In this document: positions 17,709 through 26,997 of the stretch, piece by piece
Layout of the letters: every line of letters starts with the position of its first letter
Position numbering within the stretch: position 1 is the stretch's first letter
Source: JANJUO01 sp942492935
GTDB taxonomy: Bacteria; Bacteroidota; Ignavibacteria; Kapaibacteriales; UBA2268
DNA: 64,000 bases
Reading direction: 5' to 3'
NCBI GenBank assembly: GCA_942492935.1
Contig: OW818654.1
Coordinates: 682,001 to 746,000 of the forward strand
The notes under the pieces: generated by a model
What the model was told of the DNA's origin: nothing
The model's input: the letters and a program-made list of their open reading frames with translations, nothing else
Databases searched by the model: none
Program-made: the position numbers and the translations under genes

Positions 17709-19253
17709 TTATTTCTGAAAAATATCTAAAAATGCAGTAATTGCTTGATTCAAGCTTTGCTTGATATCATCACTCAAATCTTTAGTCTGAATAATTTTCA
17801 AAAGAACACCAGAGTGCATATTATCCATGTATTCCAAAAATTCTTTTTCAAATCTTGCAATTAAATTCAATGGAATATTATCAAGATAACCATTTGTTGC
17901 TGCGTAGATTACAACAATTTGTTTTTCAACAGTAAGCGGACTAAATGGCTTTTGCTTACAAATTTCTGTTAGTAAAGCTCCTCTCTTTAGACGTTCTTGA
18001 GTTGATTTATCCAAATCAGAACCAAATTTTGCAAATGCTTCTAATTCACGATACATCGCTAATTCCAATTTTAATGGACCAGCAATTTTCTTCATTGCTT
18101 TAATTTGGGCAGATCCACCAACACGTGATACAGAAATACCAATATTTAATGCAGGTCTTACGCCAGCATTAAATAAGTTTGGCTCTAGATAAATCTGACC
18201 ATCTGTAATTGAAATCACGTTTGTAGGAATATATGCCGAAACGTCACCAGCTTGTGTTTCAATAACTGGCAAAGCAGTTAATGAGCCACCGCCTTTAGAA
18301 TCTGAGAATTTTGCAGCTCTTTCTAATAATCTGCTATGCAAATAGAAGATATCGCCAGGATATGCTTCACGTCCCGGTGGACGTCTTAATAACAATGAAA
18401 CTTGACGATAAGCAGCAGCTTGTTTGGACAAGTCATCATATATAATTAACGCATGCTGACCACTATCACGAAAATATTCACCCATAGAAGCACCACAATA
18501 AGGACCAATAAACTGCAATGGTGCAGGATCGGAAGCATTAGCAGCTACTATGATTGTATAATCCATTGCACCATATTGTTCAAGATATGAAACAACATTT
18601 GCTACTGTTGAACCCTTTTGTCCAACAGCAACATAAATGCAAAACACAGGATTAACACCAAGAGCTTTTGCCTCTTCAGTATGAGTATATTTTTGATTAA
18701 TTATAGTATCAAGTGCAATTGTTGTTTTACCTGTCTGTCTATCACCGATAATTAACTCTCTCTGACCACGACCTATTGGAATAAGAGCATCAATAGCTTT
18801 GATACCAGTTTGAAGTGGCTCTTTTACAGGTTGTCTAAAAATAACACCCGGCGCTTTTCTTTCGATTGGATATGATTCTTTACAATCAACTGGACCTTTG
18901 CCATCAATTGGAATACCTAATGGATTAACAACTCTGCCGAGTAATTCCTTACCAACAGGTACTGAGGCAATTTTCTTTGTACGTTTAACAACATCGCCCT
19001 CTTTTACAAGACTATCATCACCGAAAAGCATCACACCTACGTTGTCTTCTTCAAGATTAAGCACCATACCGATAACACCATTCGAAAACTCAACAAGTTC
19101 TGATGCCATTACTTTGCTTAAACCATAGATACGAGCAACGCCATCACCAACTTGCAGAACGGTACCCACTTCGTATATATCTGCTTCGTTTTCAAAACCC
19201 GACAACTGACGTCTGAGAATTGCCGAAATTTCTTCTGGTCTTACATCTGCCAT
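17709..19253 (-). CDS. atpA: ATP synthase F1 alpha subunit
   Basis: 514 residues. The P-loop GDRQTGKT near residue 170 and the alpha-specific PAINVGISVSRVGG-type segment (here PALNIGISVSRVGGSAQ) identify it as alpha, not beta. It forms half of the catalytic hexamer and carries the non-catalytic nucleotide sites. It follows atpH by 43 bases. No atpD (beta) follows in the operon; alpha is followed by hldD and then gamma. Confidence 0.97.
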   Translation of the reverse strand: MADVRPEEISAILRRQLSGFENEADIYEVGTVLQVGDGVARIYGLSKVMASELVEFSNGVIGMVLNLEEDNVGVMLFGDDSLVKEGDVVKRTKKIASVPVGKELLGRVVNPLGIPIDGKGPVDCKESYPIERKAPGVIFRQPVKEPLQTGIKAIDALIPIGRGQRELIIGDRQTGKTTIALDTIINQKYTHTEEAKALGVNPVFCIYVAVGQKGSTVANVVSYLEQYGAMDYTIIVAANASDPAPLQFIGPYCGASMGEYFRDSGQHALIIYDDLSKQAAAYRQVSLLLRRPPGREAYPGDIFYLHSRLLERAAKFSDSKGGGSLTALPVIETQAGDVSAYIPTNVISITDGQIYLEPNLFNAGVRPALNIGISVSRVGGSAQIKAMKKIAGPLKLELAMYRELEAFAKFGSDLDKSTQERLKRGALLTEICKQKPFSPLTVEKQIVVIYAATNGYLDNIPLNLIARFEKEFLEYMDNMHSGVLLKIIQTKDLSDDIKQSLNQAITAFLDIFQK

Positions 19254-19296
19254 AAAAAATAACCTATATAATTATTTACAATTTTTTTCAATAATA

Positions 19297-19845
19297 TTAA
19301 ATACTTTTGCCTTCTATCAGATTTTTACGTAACATTTCTATCTGACGTGCAATACTTGCATCAAAAACCCAATCTTCTACTTGAATTTGAATACCACCTT
19401 TTAATGTAGGAACAACTGAAAATTCTGGTATAACCACTTTATTGAGTAATACCTGAACTTTTTGCAAAATTTTTGCTTTCAGCAGTTCATCAATTTCATT
19501 AGCAGATGTTATTTTAACAATAATTCTATTATTTTTGATATTATACAAATTGTCAAATTGTTGAATAATAGAATAAATTAGCTTTTCTCTGTGTTTTTCT
19601 GTAACAAGCATTAAAAAATCAAAAGTTAATTTTGAAATTGATTTTTCAAAAATTTCCTGTAAAATCTTCTTCTTTTTCCAATTTTGAATAATTGGACTTT
19701 TGAATAAAGAAGCTAATTCTCTTGAACTTTTGATAGTTTTTATAATATAAGCAAAATCTTTCTGAATCACTTCCGATGTTCCAAGAGGGTCGGTAATGTC
19801 CAATAATGATTTAGCATATCTGAGTGAAACTTTTGATTCTGTCAT
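19297..19845 (-). CDS. atpH: ATP synthase F1 delta subunit
   Basis: 182 residues, normal for the delta (OSCP) subunit of the peripheral stalk. It starts with the typical SLRYAKSLLDI and ends with the conserved C-terminal strand region LKGGIQIQVEDWVFDASIARQIEMLR. It lies between atpF (17 bases upstream) and atpA. The order b-delta-alpha matches other bacterial operons. Confidence 0.93.
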   Translation of the reverse strand: MTESKVSLRYAKSLLDITDPLGTSEVIQKDFAYIIKTIKSSRELASLFKSPIIQNWKKKKILQEIFEKSISKLTFDFLMLVTEKHREKLIYSIIQQFDNLYNIKNNRIIVKITSANEIDELLKAKILQKVQVLLNKVVIPEFSVVPTLKGGIQIQVEDWVFDASIARQIEMLRKNLIEGKSI

Positions 19846-19862
19846 TTTACTTCAACAATTAA

Positions 19863-20357
19863 TTAGTTTTTAGGCAAATTTTCGATATAACTTTCAATCA
19901 ATTTCATATCACGGTTTTTATCAATCTTTTCATGTAGAATTTTTTCAGTTGCCATTACAACAAGTTCAGCAACTTCTTTTCTTAATTGAATTAAAGCCGC
20001 ATCTTTATTTCTTTCGATTTCACGAATCGCATCTTCAACTTTAGCTTTTTTAATTTTATCAGCTTCTTCAGTTGCTTTGCGAATAATAGCATCGGCTTGT
20101 TCTCTACCTTTGCTAATCAAATCAACAACTTCCAAATGAGTGCTATCAAGTCTGACTTTACTTTCGTTAAGCATTTTTGTAGCTTCAGCCATTTGAGATT
20201 GCGACTTATTTATTGCATCTTCAATGCTTTTTTCACGATTATTAATAGCATTAATAATTGGCTTACCAAAGAATTTAATCACAATAAACAAGAAAATCGA
20301 AAAATTTACAAATGTCCAAAAAACTAAACCGGGTTTTACGTTTAGCAAGGCATCCAT
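19863..20357 (-). CDS. atpF: ATP synthase F0 b subunit
   Basis: 164 residues. A single N-terminal membrane segment (about 8-27, LVFWTFVNFSIFLFIVIKFF) is followed by a long amphipathic, charged helix (30-160) that forms the peripheral stalk. The NNREKSIEDAINKSQ section is typical of b subunits. It is separated from atpE by 147 bases holding a hairpin, in contrast to the tight spacing elsewhere in the operon. Confidence 0.95.
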   Translation of the reverse strand: MDALLNVKPGLVFWTFVNFSIFLFIVIKFFGKPIINAINNREKSIEDAINKSQSQMAEATKMLNESKVRLDSTHLEVVDLISKGREQADAIIRKATEEADKIKKAKVEDAIREIERNKDAALIQLRKEVAELVVMATEKILHEKIDKNRDMKLIESYIENLPKN

Positions 20358-20425
20358 ATTATTATCCTATAATTTATTTCAATTTATTAATTTTCATTTA
20401 ACAGATTAATCACTTATAAAAATCT

Positions 20426-20459
20426 ACAGAGTGAATTAACCAAAGTTTTTTCACTCTGT
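20426..20459 (-). terminator. Hairpin between atpE and atpF (possible attenuator)
   Basis: The arms ACAGAGTGAA (20426-20435) and TTCACTCTGT (20450-20459) form a 10-bp stem. On the minus strand it is followed by AGATTTTTA, a short U-rich run. It lies 45 bases behind the atpE stop and before atpF. A partial terminator or RNA-stabilising 3' hairpin here would raise c-subunit mRNA over the rest of the operon. Function is inferred. Confidence 0.6.
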
Positions 20460-20504
20460 GTTTTTTAGTAATTAATTCCAATCAATAATATCGTTCTATC
20501 AATA

Positions 20505-20732
20505 TTACTTAAGCGACAACAATAAGCAAATTACTGCTGCAAACATCGCAACACCTTCAATAAGTGCTGCTGCAATAATCATTGATGTTCTGATATCACC
20601 GGCAGCTTCCGGTTGACGACCACTTGCTTCTAAAGCTGCTGATGCTAATTTACCAATACCCATACCAGCACCGATTACTGTTAAACCAGCACCTAATCCT
20701 GCTGCCAAATAAGCTAAAGCACTTGCTTCCAT
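20505..20732 (-). CDS. atpE: ATP synthase F0 c subunit
   Basis: 75 residues, a two-helix hairpin. The polar loop is ASGRQPEAAGDIR. The ion-carrying Glu lies in the second helix in AAALIEGVAMF. The residue after the Glu is Gly, without the Ser/Thr and Tyr ligands of sodium-binding c rings, so proton use is likely (inference). The N-terminal helix has the GAGLTVIGAGMGIGK glycine pattern. Many copies per complex are needed, which fits the hairpin behind the gene. Confidence 0.96.
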   Translation of the reverse strand: MEASALAYLAAGLGAGLTVIGAGMGIGKLASAALEASGRQPEAAGDIRTSMIIAAALIEGVAMFAAVICLLLSLK

Positions 20733-20775
20733 TAAAAAACTCCAAATAATATGTAAAAAAAATTAAAAATTAATG

Positions 20776-21858
20776 TTATGCATGTTTATGTTCTAAATCA
20801 TGACTATGTTCGTGAGCATGGTCACCAATTGCCAAACCTACGAATATTGCCGTAAGCAAAGTAAATAAATATGCCTGAATAAAGGCAACTAATGCTTCAA
20901 GAAAATACATGAAAATTGAAAAAGGCGTAATTGCAAGGGACATAAAAATACTGTTAAAATAGAATAGTATTCCTAATAAGGCAAACAATACTACGTGTCC
21001 GGCAGTCATGTTTGCAAACAAACGAATTGTAAGTGCGAATGGTTTGATAAACATACCGATAATTTCTATTGGTATCATTATAAAGAACAACCACCATGGA
21101 GCACCACCGAGCAAATGTTTAAACCAAGCCGCAATGCCTGCCTCTTTTATAGCTGTATATTGAATTACAAAGAAAGAAATTATTGCTAATGACATGGTTA
21201 CTGCTATCGCACCAGTCGGAGTATGTGCTGCTGGAAATAATCCTATCAGATTACTTCCCAAAATAAAGAAGAATAAGCCCATGAAATATGGAAATAATCT
21301 ATCAGCTGCACCACGAACTGGAATATTAGGTCTAACTACATCATCTCTTAAATAAAGAACAATAGCTTCAATTGCATTTTGGAATCCTTTAGGTGCTTTA
21401 TCTGCATTCTTTTTGTATTTGCCAGATGCTTTTGCTAATATTACGGTTAAAATTAAAATTGCAATCCATTGAAATACAACTAAATTTGTTACAGATAAAT
21501 CAAGAGCAGGATGCTGATGATTGTCAGTTCTTAGAATTGTATCATGACCGTGGTGGCTCTCAATAATATATTTGCCATCATTTACCATTGATGATTTATT
21601 CATATAAAATTGAAAACCATCATCAATTAAAATAATTGGTAGGTCAGAAACTTTGTATGGACCAATGGTTAATGCATCGTGGTCGGATAAACCTTGCATT
21701 ATTTCATTGAAAACTCCGCTTCTGTCGCCGCTTTCTTTATGTTCACCATTATGAGAATCCACATTTGTATTACTTGCCTGATTCTCAGCAATAGTATTTT
21801 TATTATCAAAATTTTCGTTACTTACTACGTCAAAAACTACTTGGTGGTTTTTTGCCAT
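20776..21858 (-). CDS. atpB: ATP synthase F0 a subunit, with long N-terminus and His-rich tail
   Basis: 360 residues, longer than the ~270 of E. coli. The first ~130 residues are polar and precede the first core membrane helix, as in other Bacteroidota/Chlorobi a subunits. The core holds five or six membrane helices and the essential Arg in KPFALTIRLFANMTAGH. The C-terminus ends in a His/Glu-rich tail (DHAHEHSHDLEHKHA) that could bind metal. It forms the proton half-channels with the c ring. The start at 21858 gives MAKNHQVVFDV; no signal peptide is clear. Confidence 0.94.
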   Translation of the reverse strand: MAKNHQVVFDVVSNENFDNKNTIAENQASNTNVDSHNGEHKESGDRSGVFNEIMQGLSDHDALTIGPYKVSDLPIILIDDGFQFYMNKSSMVNDGKYIIESHHGHDTILRTDNHQHPALDLSVTNLVVFQWIAILILTVILAKASGKYKKNADKAPKGFQNAIEAIVLYLRDDVVRPNIPVRGAADRLFPYFMGLFFFILGSNLIGLFPAAHTPTGAIAVTMSLAIISFFVIQYTAIKEAGIAAWFKHLLGGAPWWLFFIMIPIEIIGMFIKPFALTIRLFANMTAGHVVLFALLGILFYFNSIFMSLAITPFSIFMYFLEALVAFIQAYLFTLLTAIFVGLAIGDHAHEHSHDLEHKHA

Positions 21859-21887
21859 TACTGTTCCAAAAAAATTTCAAAACTTAA

Positions 21888-22187
21888 TCATACAAAATTA
21901 CGAAACCTTAACGACTTATTTAAATACAAAATTTCAAATATTAAAAATAAAAAGAAAAAAATGATAAAACTTAAGCTAAAACTTAGTAAATCAATCAAAA
22001 AAAGTTTAATTACGACTAAAAAAAGTATTAATGATACAAAAACTCTTGACATAATTGAAATTACTATACGTCTAAAAAATATTTTCCATTCCAAATTTAT
22101 TGCTTTTTTGATTACAATTATCGAAACTAAAGTATTGGCTATATTAATTAATAAACTATAAATAATTGAAATTAAAATTATACTCAT
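21888..22187 (-). CDS. Small hydrophobic membrane protein in the atp operon (AtpI-like position)
   Basis: 99 residues, almost wholly hydrophobic, with about four membrane segments and few charged residues. It overlaps the stop of the atpZ-like gene by 4 bases (ATGA), so the two are coupled, and it precedes atpB by 29 bases. In many operons this place is held by atpI/atpR-type genes, which help c-ring assembly or ion supply. I do not recognise specific motifs, so the name is by position only. Confidence 0.65.
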   Translation of the reverse strand: MSIILISIIYSLLINIANTLVSIIVIKKAINLEWKIFFRRIVISIMSRVFVSLILFLVVIKLFLIDLLSFSLSFIIFFFLFLIFEILYLNKSLRFRNFV

Positions 22188-22411
22188 TTTTGCTTTTTAT
22201 TCATTTTTCTAACAAATTGAAACAATGTATTCATACCAACAACAAATCCAAAAAGTGTCAGAATTATTGTCCATAATGGAGTTGTGCCTAATTTTGGGTC
22301 GAGCCACAAATTACCAATCAATGCACCCAGCAATATTGGTGCAAATATTTCAGTTCCAAGAGATAGATAATTTCCGTAAGCTGCCAAATTAGGTTTTTTA
22401 TTTTCTTCCAT
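22184..22411 (-). CDS. AtpZ/AtpI-family putative F0F1 ATPase subunit
   Basis: 75 residues with two membrane helices: YGNYLSLGTEIFAPILLGALIGNLWLD and a second, WTIILTLFGFVVGMNTLFQFV, joined by a short loop with Pro. This is the AtpZ-like (PF09527) pattern, often found first in atp operons and linked to assembly or Mg2+ transport. The 4-base overlap with the next gene suggests coupled translation. The gene begins 27 bases after the beta-barrel gene ends. Confidence 0.8.
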   Translation of the reverse strand: MEENKKPNLAAYGNYLSLGTEIFAPILLGALIGNLWLDPKLGTTPLWTIILTLFGFVVGMNTLFQFVRKMNKKQK

Positions 22412-22438
22412 TTTTTGAATTCCCTATTGCAAATTTTT

Positions 22439-23191
22439 TTAAAATTTGCTGATAATATCAAAATAGATTGCTCTATATCTTCCACCGTCTGAATTATCAT
22501 TGAAAATATTTTTCATTTGAAATTCTACAGTCAAGCCCATCATTACACTTGCTCTCAATGACAGATTAACTTTATTTTTATTTTTTGAGTTAATTTCATC
22601 AAGTCCTGCATTATATTCAGCATTAATTGCAAAATACTTCCCTAATGACTGCTCTACACCAGCCCAGAAATTCACACTTCTATTTTCTGGTTCTGGCTCA
22701 ATTGAATAATTTAAACCACCATGAAAAGCAAGCATACCCATATCCCACTTATAATTTTTGCTTACTGCGAGATAAATACCGGGAGAAAAAGTTTCAAATC
22801 TTTCAGCAACACTATACCACAAACCTTTGCCTTGAGTAGAAAAACCCATGACAATTGCAGGTAATTTTAGAGTTTCATCAAACAATCTTGCTTTTAGATG
22901 AATAGAAGGGTAATTTTGAAATTCGGGGTCATCATTTCCAATAATATTATTTCCAGAAAATGCCATTCCGGTATTCAGCCAATCCAAAGGTGCAAATGTA
23001 AATTCAAAGAATACATTACCTTCATTCATAAAGCCAGTATAAATACTATAATCCATTTTCTTGAGAATTCCAGCAGTTGGCATATCAACAATATATCTTG
23101 TTTCATTGTTTGCCGAGCTACCAGCAGTTCCATAAGCCATTGCAAATTCACAAAAAACAAGAAATATGGCAATTTCAAATAATATTTTCAT
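22439..23191 (-). CDS. Predicted outer-membrane beta-barrel protein (YjbH-like pattern)
   Basis: About 250 residues from the Met at 23191, which begins a proper signal peptide (MKILFEIAIFLVFCEFAMA). A start at 23221 would add ten residues. The mature part opens with RYIVDMPTAGILKKMDYSIY, then alternating strands with many aromatic residues and ends with a Phe (DIISKF), as outer-membrane barrels do. The text resembles barrel proteins seen near capsule or exopolysaccharide genes, but the identity is uncertain. It is transcribed towards and close to atpZ and may share its message. Confidence 0.6.
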   Translation of the reverse strand: MKILFEIAIFLVFCEFAMAYGTAGSSANNETRYIVDMPTAGILKKMDYSIYTGFMNEGNVFFEFTFAPLDWLNTGMAFSGNNIIGNDDPEFQNYPSIHLKARLFDETLKLPAIVMGFSTQGKGLWYSVAERFETFSPGIYLAVSKNYKWDMGMLAFHGGLNYSIEPEPENRSVNFWAGVEQSLGKYFAINAEYNAGLDEINSKNKNKVNLSLRASVMMGLTVEFQMKNIFNDNSDGGRYRAIYFDIISKF

Positions 23192-23308
23192 TATATTAAA
23201 AATTTTTATTGTAAATAACATTAAAACAATTTAATTTTGTTAAAATTAATTAATAACAAATTTATGAATATTTTTGTTATAATAATTATAAAATTGGAGT
23301 TTAGTGTT

Positions 23309-23797
23309 ATGAAAAATGTTTTGGCAAAAGTATCTTTAATAAGTGTAATAATTGTTATTACATTTTGTTTGTCATCTTGCAGTACTTCAAGATTTCAAGA
23401 AAAGGATAAATCTTTACTTACAACACATCTTGCTGTTACAATTGAACCTTATACTGAAATAATAAATGATACAACAATAATTTTTGGTGCTAAAGCAACC
23501 AGAAATTACAATCTTGGTAATGAAATTCTACCAAGTTCAGAAGATTTTCGAGTTGAAGTGATGGAAATGGACAAAATCACACAAATTTGGAGTTCATACA
23601 GAAATAAAGAATTTTTGGCTGGTAATCAAAAAGTTGAGCCACAAGTAATTGGAGAATCTAAAAATTATCAAATTACTTGGAATAGAACGAACTCAAAAGG
23701 TGTAAAAATTTTGAATGATGAAGTATGGGTTAGAATAATGATTCCTGCAATGCCTGATTTTTATATCGAATCTTATAAAGTGAAACTATCTAAATGA
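23309..23797 (+). CDS. Lipoprotein of unknown function
   Basis: 162 residues from ATG 23309, which gives a signal peptide with lipobox (CLSS-C). Earlier in-frame starts (23237, 23264) would place hydrophobic residues before it and are less likely. The mature domain is beta-rich with a VRIMIPAMPDFYIES segment near the end. No family recognised. The last four bases overlap the ribD start (ATGA), so the two are translationally coupled. Confidence 0.7.
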   Translation: MKNVLAKVSLISVIIVITFCLSSCSTSRFQEKDKSLLTTHLAVTIEPYTEIINDTTIIFGAKATRNYNLGNEILPSSEDFRVEVMEMDKITQIWSSYRNKEFLAGNQKVEPQVIGESKNYQITWNRTNSKGVKILNDEVWVRIMIPAMPDFYIESYKVKLSK

Positions 23798-24891
23798 AAA
23801 TTTACGAAAAATTTATGGAGCGAGCATTGGAGCTTGCTTTAAATGGTACTGGTTATGTAAGCCCTAATCCAAGAGTTGGGGCTGTTATTGTTGAAGATGA
23901 AAAAATTATTGGAGAGGGCTGGCATAAAGCTTTCGGTAATAAACACGCTGAAATAGAAGCGATTGAAAATTCCCAAAGAAGCAATTTTGAAAATTGTACT
24001 CTATTTGTTACATTAGAACCGTGTACTCATTTTGGGAAAACGCCACCCTGTACTGATACAATTATTGAAAAGAAATTTTCGAAAGTCGTTATTGGTATGA
24101 TTGACCCTAATCCGGTTGTAGCTGGTAGTGGTGTTCAAAAACTTAAAGATGCAGGAATTGAAGTAATATCAGGAGTACTTGAAAGCGAATGTAAATGGAT
24201 GAATCGCTTTTTTAGTAAGTATATACAGAGTAAAATACCATACGTTATACTTAAAGTTGCTCAGTCTTTAGATGGGAATATTGCTTTGAAATCTGGTGTT
24301 TCACAATGGATTACTTGCCATGAAAGCAGAAAATATTCTCATTATCTTAGAAGTGAAGTTGATGCAGTATTGGTCGGGAAAAATACAACACTTTTGGATA
24401 ACCCTTCACTTACTGTTAGAGATGTCAAAGGGAGAAATCCTATGAAAGTTGTACTTGATTCTTATTTAACATTGCCACTTGATTTGAAATTGTTTAAATC
24501 AGAAGAAAGGAATAAGACAATTATTTGCTGTTCGACTAATGCAAGTACTTCAAGAAAAGCAGAAATATTGAAACTCGCTGGAATTAAAATTCTCCCAATT
24601 GAACTTTATCAGAATAATAAAGTTACTTTAGAACAGATATTGATTGACCTTGCTGAACAATTCAAAATTTCATCTATTGTTGTAGAAGGTGGAGCAGAAA
24701 TATTTTCATCATTTTTAGAGAGAAATCTTGTAGATGAAATTCAATTATTTATTGCACCAATGATAATAGGTTCAGGTATTCAATCATTTAAAAATTTGCA
24801 AGTAAATAAATTGGACTTAGCCCCAAAATTTGATGTAAAAAAAATAGAGAATAGTGGTACCGATATTCATATTGTTTTAACAAAAAGTTAA
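23794..24891 (+). CDS. ribD: Bifunctional riboflavin biosynthesis deaminase/reductase
   Basis: 365 residues. The N-terminal deaminase (1-145) has the zinc site HAEIEAI and PCTHFGKTPPCTD. The C-terminal reductase (150-365) shows YVILKVAQSLDGNIAL, and GGAEIFSSFLE near the NADPH pocket. It converts diaminohydroxyphosphoribosylaminopyrimidine to the ribityl-phosphate precursor in two steps of riboflavin synthesis. No other rib genes are adjacent. Confidence 0.96.
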   Translation: MKIYEKFMERALELALNGTGYVSPNPRVGAVIVEDEKIIGEGWHKAFGNKHAEIEAIENSQRSNFENCTLFVTLEPCTHFGKTPPCTDTIIEKKFSKVVIGMIDPNPVVAGSGVQKLKDAGIEVISGVLESECKWMNRFFSKYIQSKIPYVILKVAQSLDGNIALKSGVSQWITCHESRKYSHYLRSEVDAVLVGKNTTLLDNPSLTVRDVKGRNPMKVVLDSYLTLPLDLKLFKSEERNKTIICCSTNASTSRKAEILKLAGIKILPIELYQNNKVTLEQILIDLAEQFKISSIVVEGGAEIFSSFLERNLVDEIQLFIAPMIIGSGIQSFKNLQVNKLDLAPKFDVKKIENSGTDIHIVLTKS

Positions 24892-24932
24892 AATTTTGCA
24901 AAATAAAGTAGTTTTAGCTTCAATATTTAATA

Positions 24933-24961
24933 CTTGTAACTAAGCACAGCTTAGTTACAAG
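24933..24961. repeat. Perfect 13-bp hairpin after ribD
   Basis: CTTGTAACTAAGC (24933-24945) and GCTTAGTTACAAG (24949-24961) pair exactly around a 3-base loop. It lies between ribD and the tail of the restriction gene, which converge, and can serve as a bidirectional stop or an RNA-end stabiliser. No clear T-run follows. Confidence 0.7.
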
Positions 24962-25042
24962 AAACATTTATTTATCGTGAAAAATCCGCTCCTACGGAGC
25001 TTAATTTGTTTGTAGTACTACATTTCTACAAACAGATACCTA

Positions 25043-25358
25043 CTACGTTACTGATTCCCCTTCTACAATCTTTATTTCTTCTTCAGTTAAACCGTATAAT
25101 TCATAAACAAGTTTGTCTATTTGCATATCTGTAGTATCGCAAATATTGCTGTATATTTTCTTATCACGTTCTGTTTTTGCTTCATTTTTGTATTTCTGAT
25201 TTTCGAGCATTTGCTCCACAAGAGAAACAAGTTTATCGTGCTTTGCTTTTTCTGTTTTAACTTCTAAATTTAATTTTGGAATTGGTAATTTTTCCAGGTA
25301 TGCTATAGGAATTTTTGGAAATAACTTTTTTGCATTGTAAAATTTAGTTTGTAAATAA
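25043..25358 (-). pseudogene. Severed C-terminal end of the type IIG restriction-modification gene
   Basis: On the minus strand the frame reads YYLQTKFYNAKKLFPKIPIA, then LEKLPIPKLN, a charged helix, and ends with TAG at 25043. Positions 25359-25363 are TAAGA, the left copy of the target duplication. If the IS element and one TAAGA are removed, the frame from SKLLS runs through Y-Y-L-Q-T without a break. The LP(I)PK pattern belongs to the TaqI-like C-terminal target-recognition/specificity region. Without the upstream part this fragment has no start. Confidence 0.85.
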
Positions 25359-25363
25359 TAAGA

Positions 25364-26997
25364 CCTAAAAATCTAAAGTACGATAAATAAATTTAGAATA
25401 CAGCATTTTATGCTAATCAAAATTGGAATTTTTTAGCATTGGGGTGAAATTTCAAGTTTTGCTGGAGATTTTACTGTTGAAATTTCATGATTTCTAATAT
25501 TTAAGCACGTTTAGTTCATAGATTTCCCTTTCGGATTTTTCCTACAACAAAATTTGCATCTGATTTTTGTTTGTAATTTGTTTTTTTATGCAAAAACCAA
25601 ATTATCAACCGCTTTTTCAATTTTCAACCACCTGTCTTTATAATGATATGCTTCGTACATTTTTAACCAAAGGTTTCGTCCATTAATTACTATCTTGCCA
25701 GCCACCTGCACAAACCATGCACGAAATGTGTTTGGCTCTTCACGCCAAGATTTTTCATCGCTCAATTTTCGCATCCATAAACTTAAATTGTATGCCAAGA
25801 CACTCATTTGCCATAAAGTTTCATTCGCCCAAAAATCTTGCGTTATCATGCTTCCGGCAAACATTTGTCGTTTTACTTGTTCAATCCAATTTTCACTCTC
25901 GCCTCTGTCACCATACAAACGATGAATCTCTAAGGGACTGTCATATATATTAGTTACATAACAAAAATAGTCATAATAGTAATCGGTTTTAAATAATCCA
26001 TCTTCAGTATGAACCAGCACTTTCTTGCGTAATGCAACAAACTTTCTTGCTTTTTCCCAGTCGGCACACTTGTACATAAATTCTGTCATTTGCCAATTTG
26101 GCATTAAGGGAATGCTTTCCCAATCCTGACTTGATAAGAGACTGTTCAAGTTTTTCAATTTTACTTTGATTAAATATAGCGTATTTTTACGTGATTCAAG
26201 TACTTGCAATAGTATACCGTTGAAAAATCCACTGTCGGCTCGTACTAATAATTCTTTTATGCCGGAAGGGAGCAATCCAAATGCCTGCTCAATAAATCCG
26301 TGCGAATTATTAGCTGTATAAGTATCGCCGGGACGAAGCCAACTCAACAAACATTCCTTAGTGCTGTTTAAGAAACACATAATTGGATGATAACTTTTTG
26401 CTCCTTTTTTGCTTGAATTAAATCCTTTGGCAACACCTTCTTGATGACCATAAAGTGTATGAACGGTTGAATCTAAATCTAATATATCCCTGTTTGTCTT
26501 CAATAAATCATGAACTTTTGACGATAATTTTCCATTTATGTTCATGATTTGATTGTTTTCATTCATTCCGAAACGCTTGATTCTATTGAATATAGTGTCG
26601 GCATCAATATTTGTAGCTAAGCACAACAATTTTTGTATCAATGGGTCGCGACTAAATGATTCAATTTTGCTTACACGGTTAAAACCACTAAATATTCCTA
26701 ATATTATTGTTGATAATATTTGGAAATTTGTGAATTTAATATTGTGATACAAATTCAAATCAATCATATCGAACATTGATTCTAATCCAATCTTACGCAT
26801 AAAGTTAGAAATAACTTTAATACCACTAAAGTTTGTCAAAGATTTTGAATCAAAACTTGTTTTGATATTTGCAGGTTTTTTCGTATTTTTGTTTTGCATG
26901 GATTAAGTACCTTTTTGGGTTTACGTTTTTGTTAATTAATTCTTGTAAAATCAATTACTTAGACGACTTAATCCATGTTCTATTTTAGACTTTTAGG
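25364..26997 (-). mobile_element. IS1380-like insertion sequence inside the type IIG gene
   Basis: 1634 bp bounded by imperfect terminal inverted repeats starting CCTAAAAATCTAAAGTA (left) and CCTAAAAGTCTAAAATA (right, reverse complement). A perfect 5-bp direct repeat TAAGA flanks it (25359-25363 and 26998-27002). It carries one transposase gene. The exact duplication and intact transposase suggest a recent and possibly active insertion. Confidence 0.92.
25586..26899 (-). CDS. IS1380-family DDE transposase
   Basis: 437 residues, normal for the family. The catalytic acidic residues are in DILDLDSTVHTLYGHQEG, LLVRADSGFFNG and GDRGESENWIEQVKRQ. HTLYGHQEGVAKGFN and SYHPIMCFL are also characteristic of IS1380. 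The frame is complete from ATG 26899 to the stop. It inserts or excises DNA by a cut-and-paste mechanism. It reads in the same direction as the gene it interrupts. Confidence 0.93.
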   Translation of the reverse strand: MQNKNTKKPANIKTSFDSKSLTNFSGIKVISNFMRKIGLESMFDMIDLNLYHNIKFTNFQILSTIILGIFSGFNRVSKIESFSRDPLIQKLLCLATNIDADTIFNRIKRFGMNENNQIMNINGKLSSKVHDLLKTNRDILDLDSTVHTLYGHQEGVAKGFNSSKKGAKSYHPIMCFLNSTKECLLSWLRPGDTYTANNSHGFIEQAFGLLPSGIKELLVRADSGFFNGILLQVLESRKNTLYLIKVKLKNLNSLLSSQDWESIPLMPNWQMTEFMYKCADWEKARKFVALRKKVLVHTEDGLFKTDYYYDYFCYVTNIYDSPLEIHRLYGDRGESENWIEQVKRQMFAGSMITQDFWANETLWQMSVLAYNLSLWMRKLSDEKSWREEPNTFRAWFVQVAGKIVINGRNLWLKMYEAYHYKDRWLKIEKAVDNLVFA

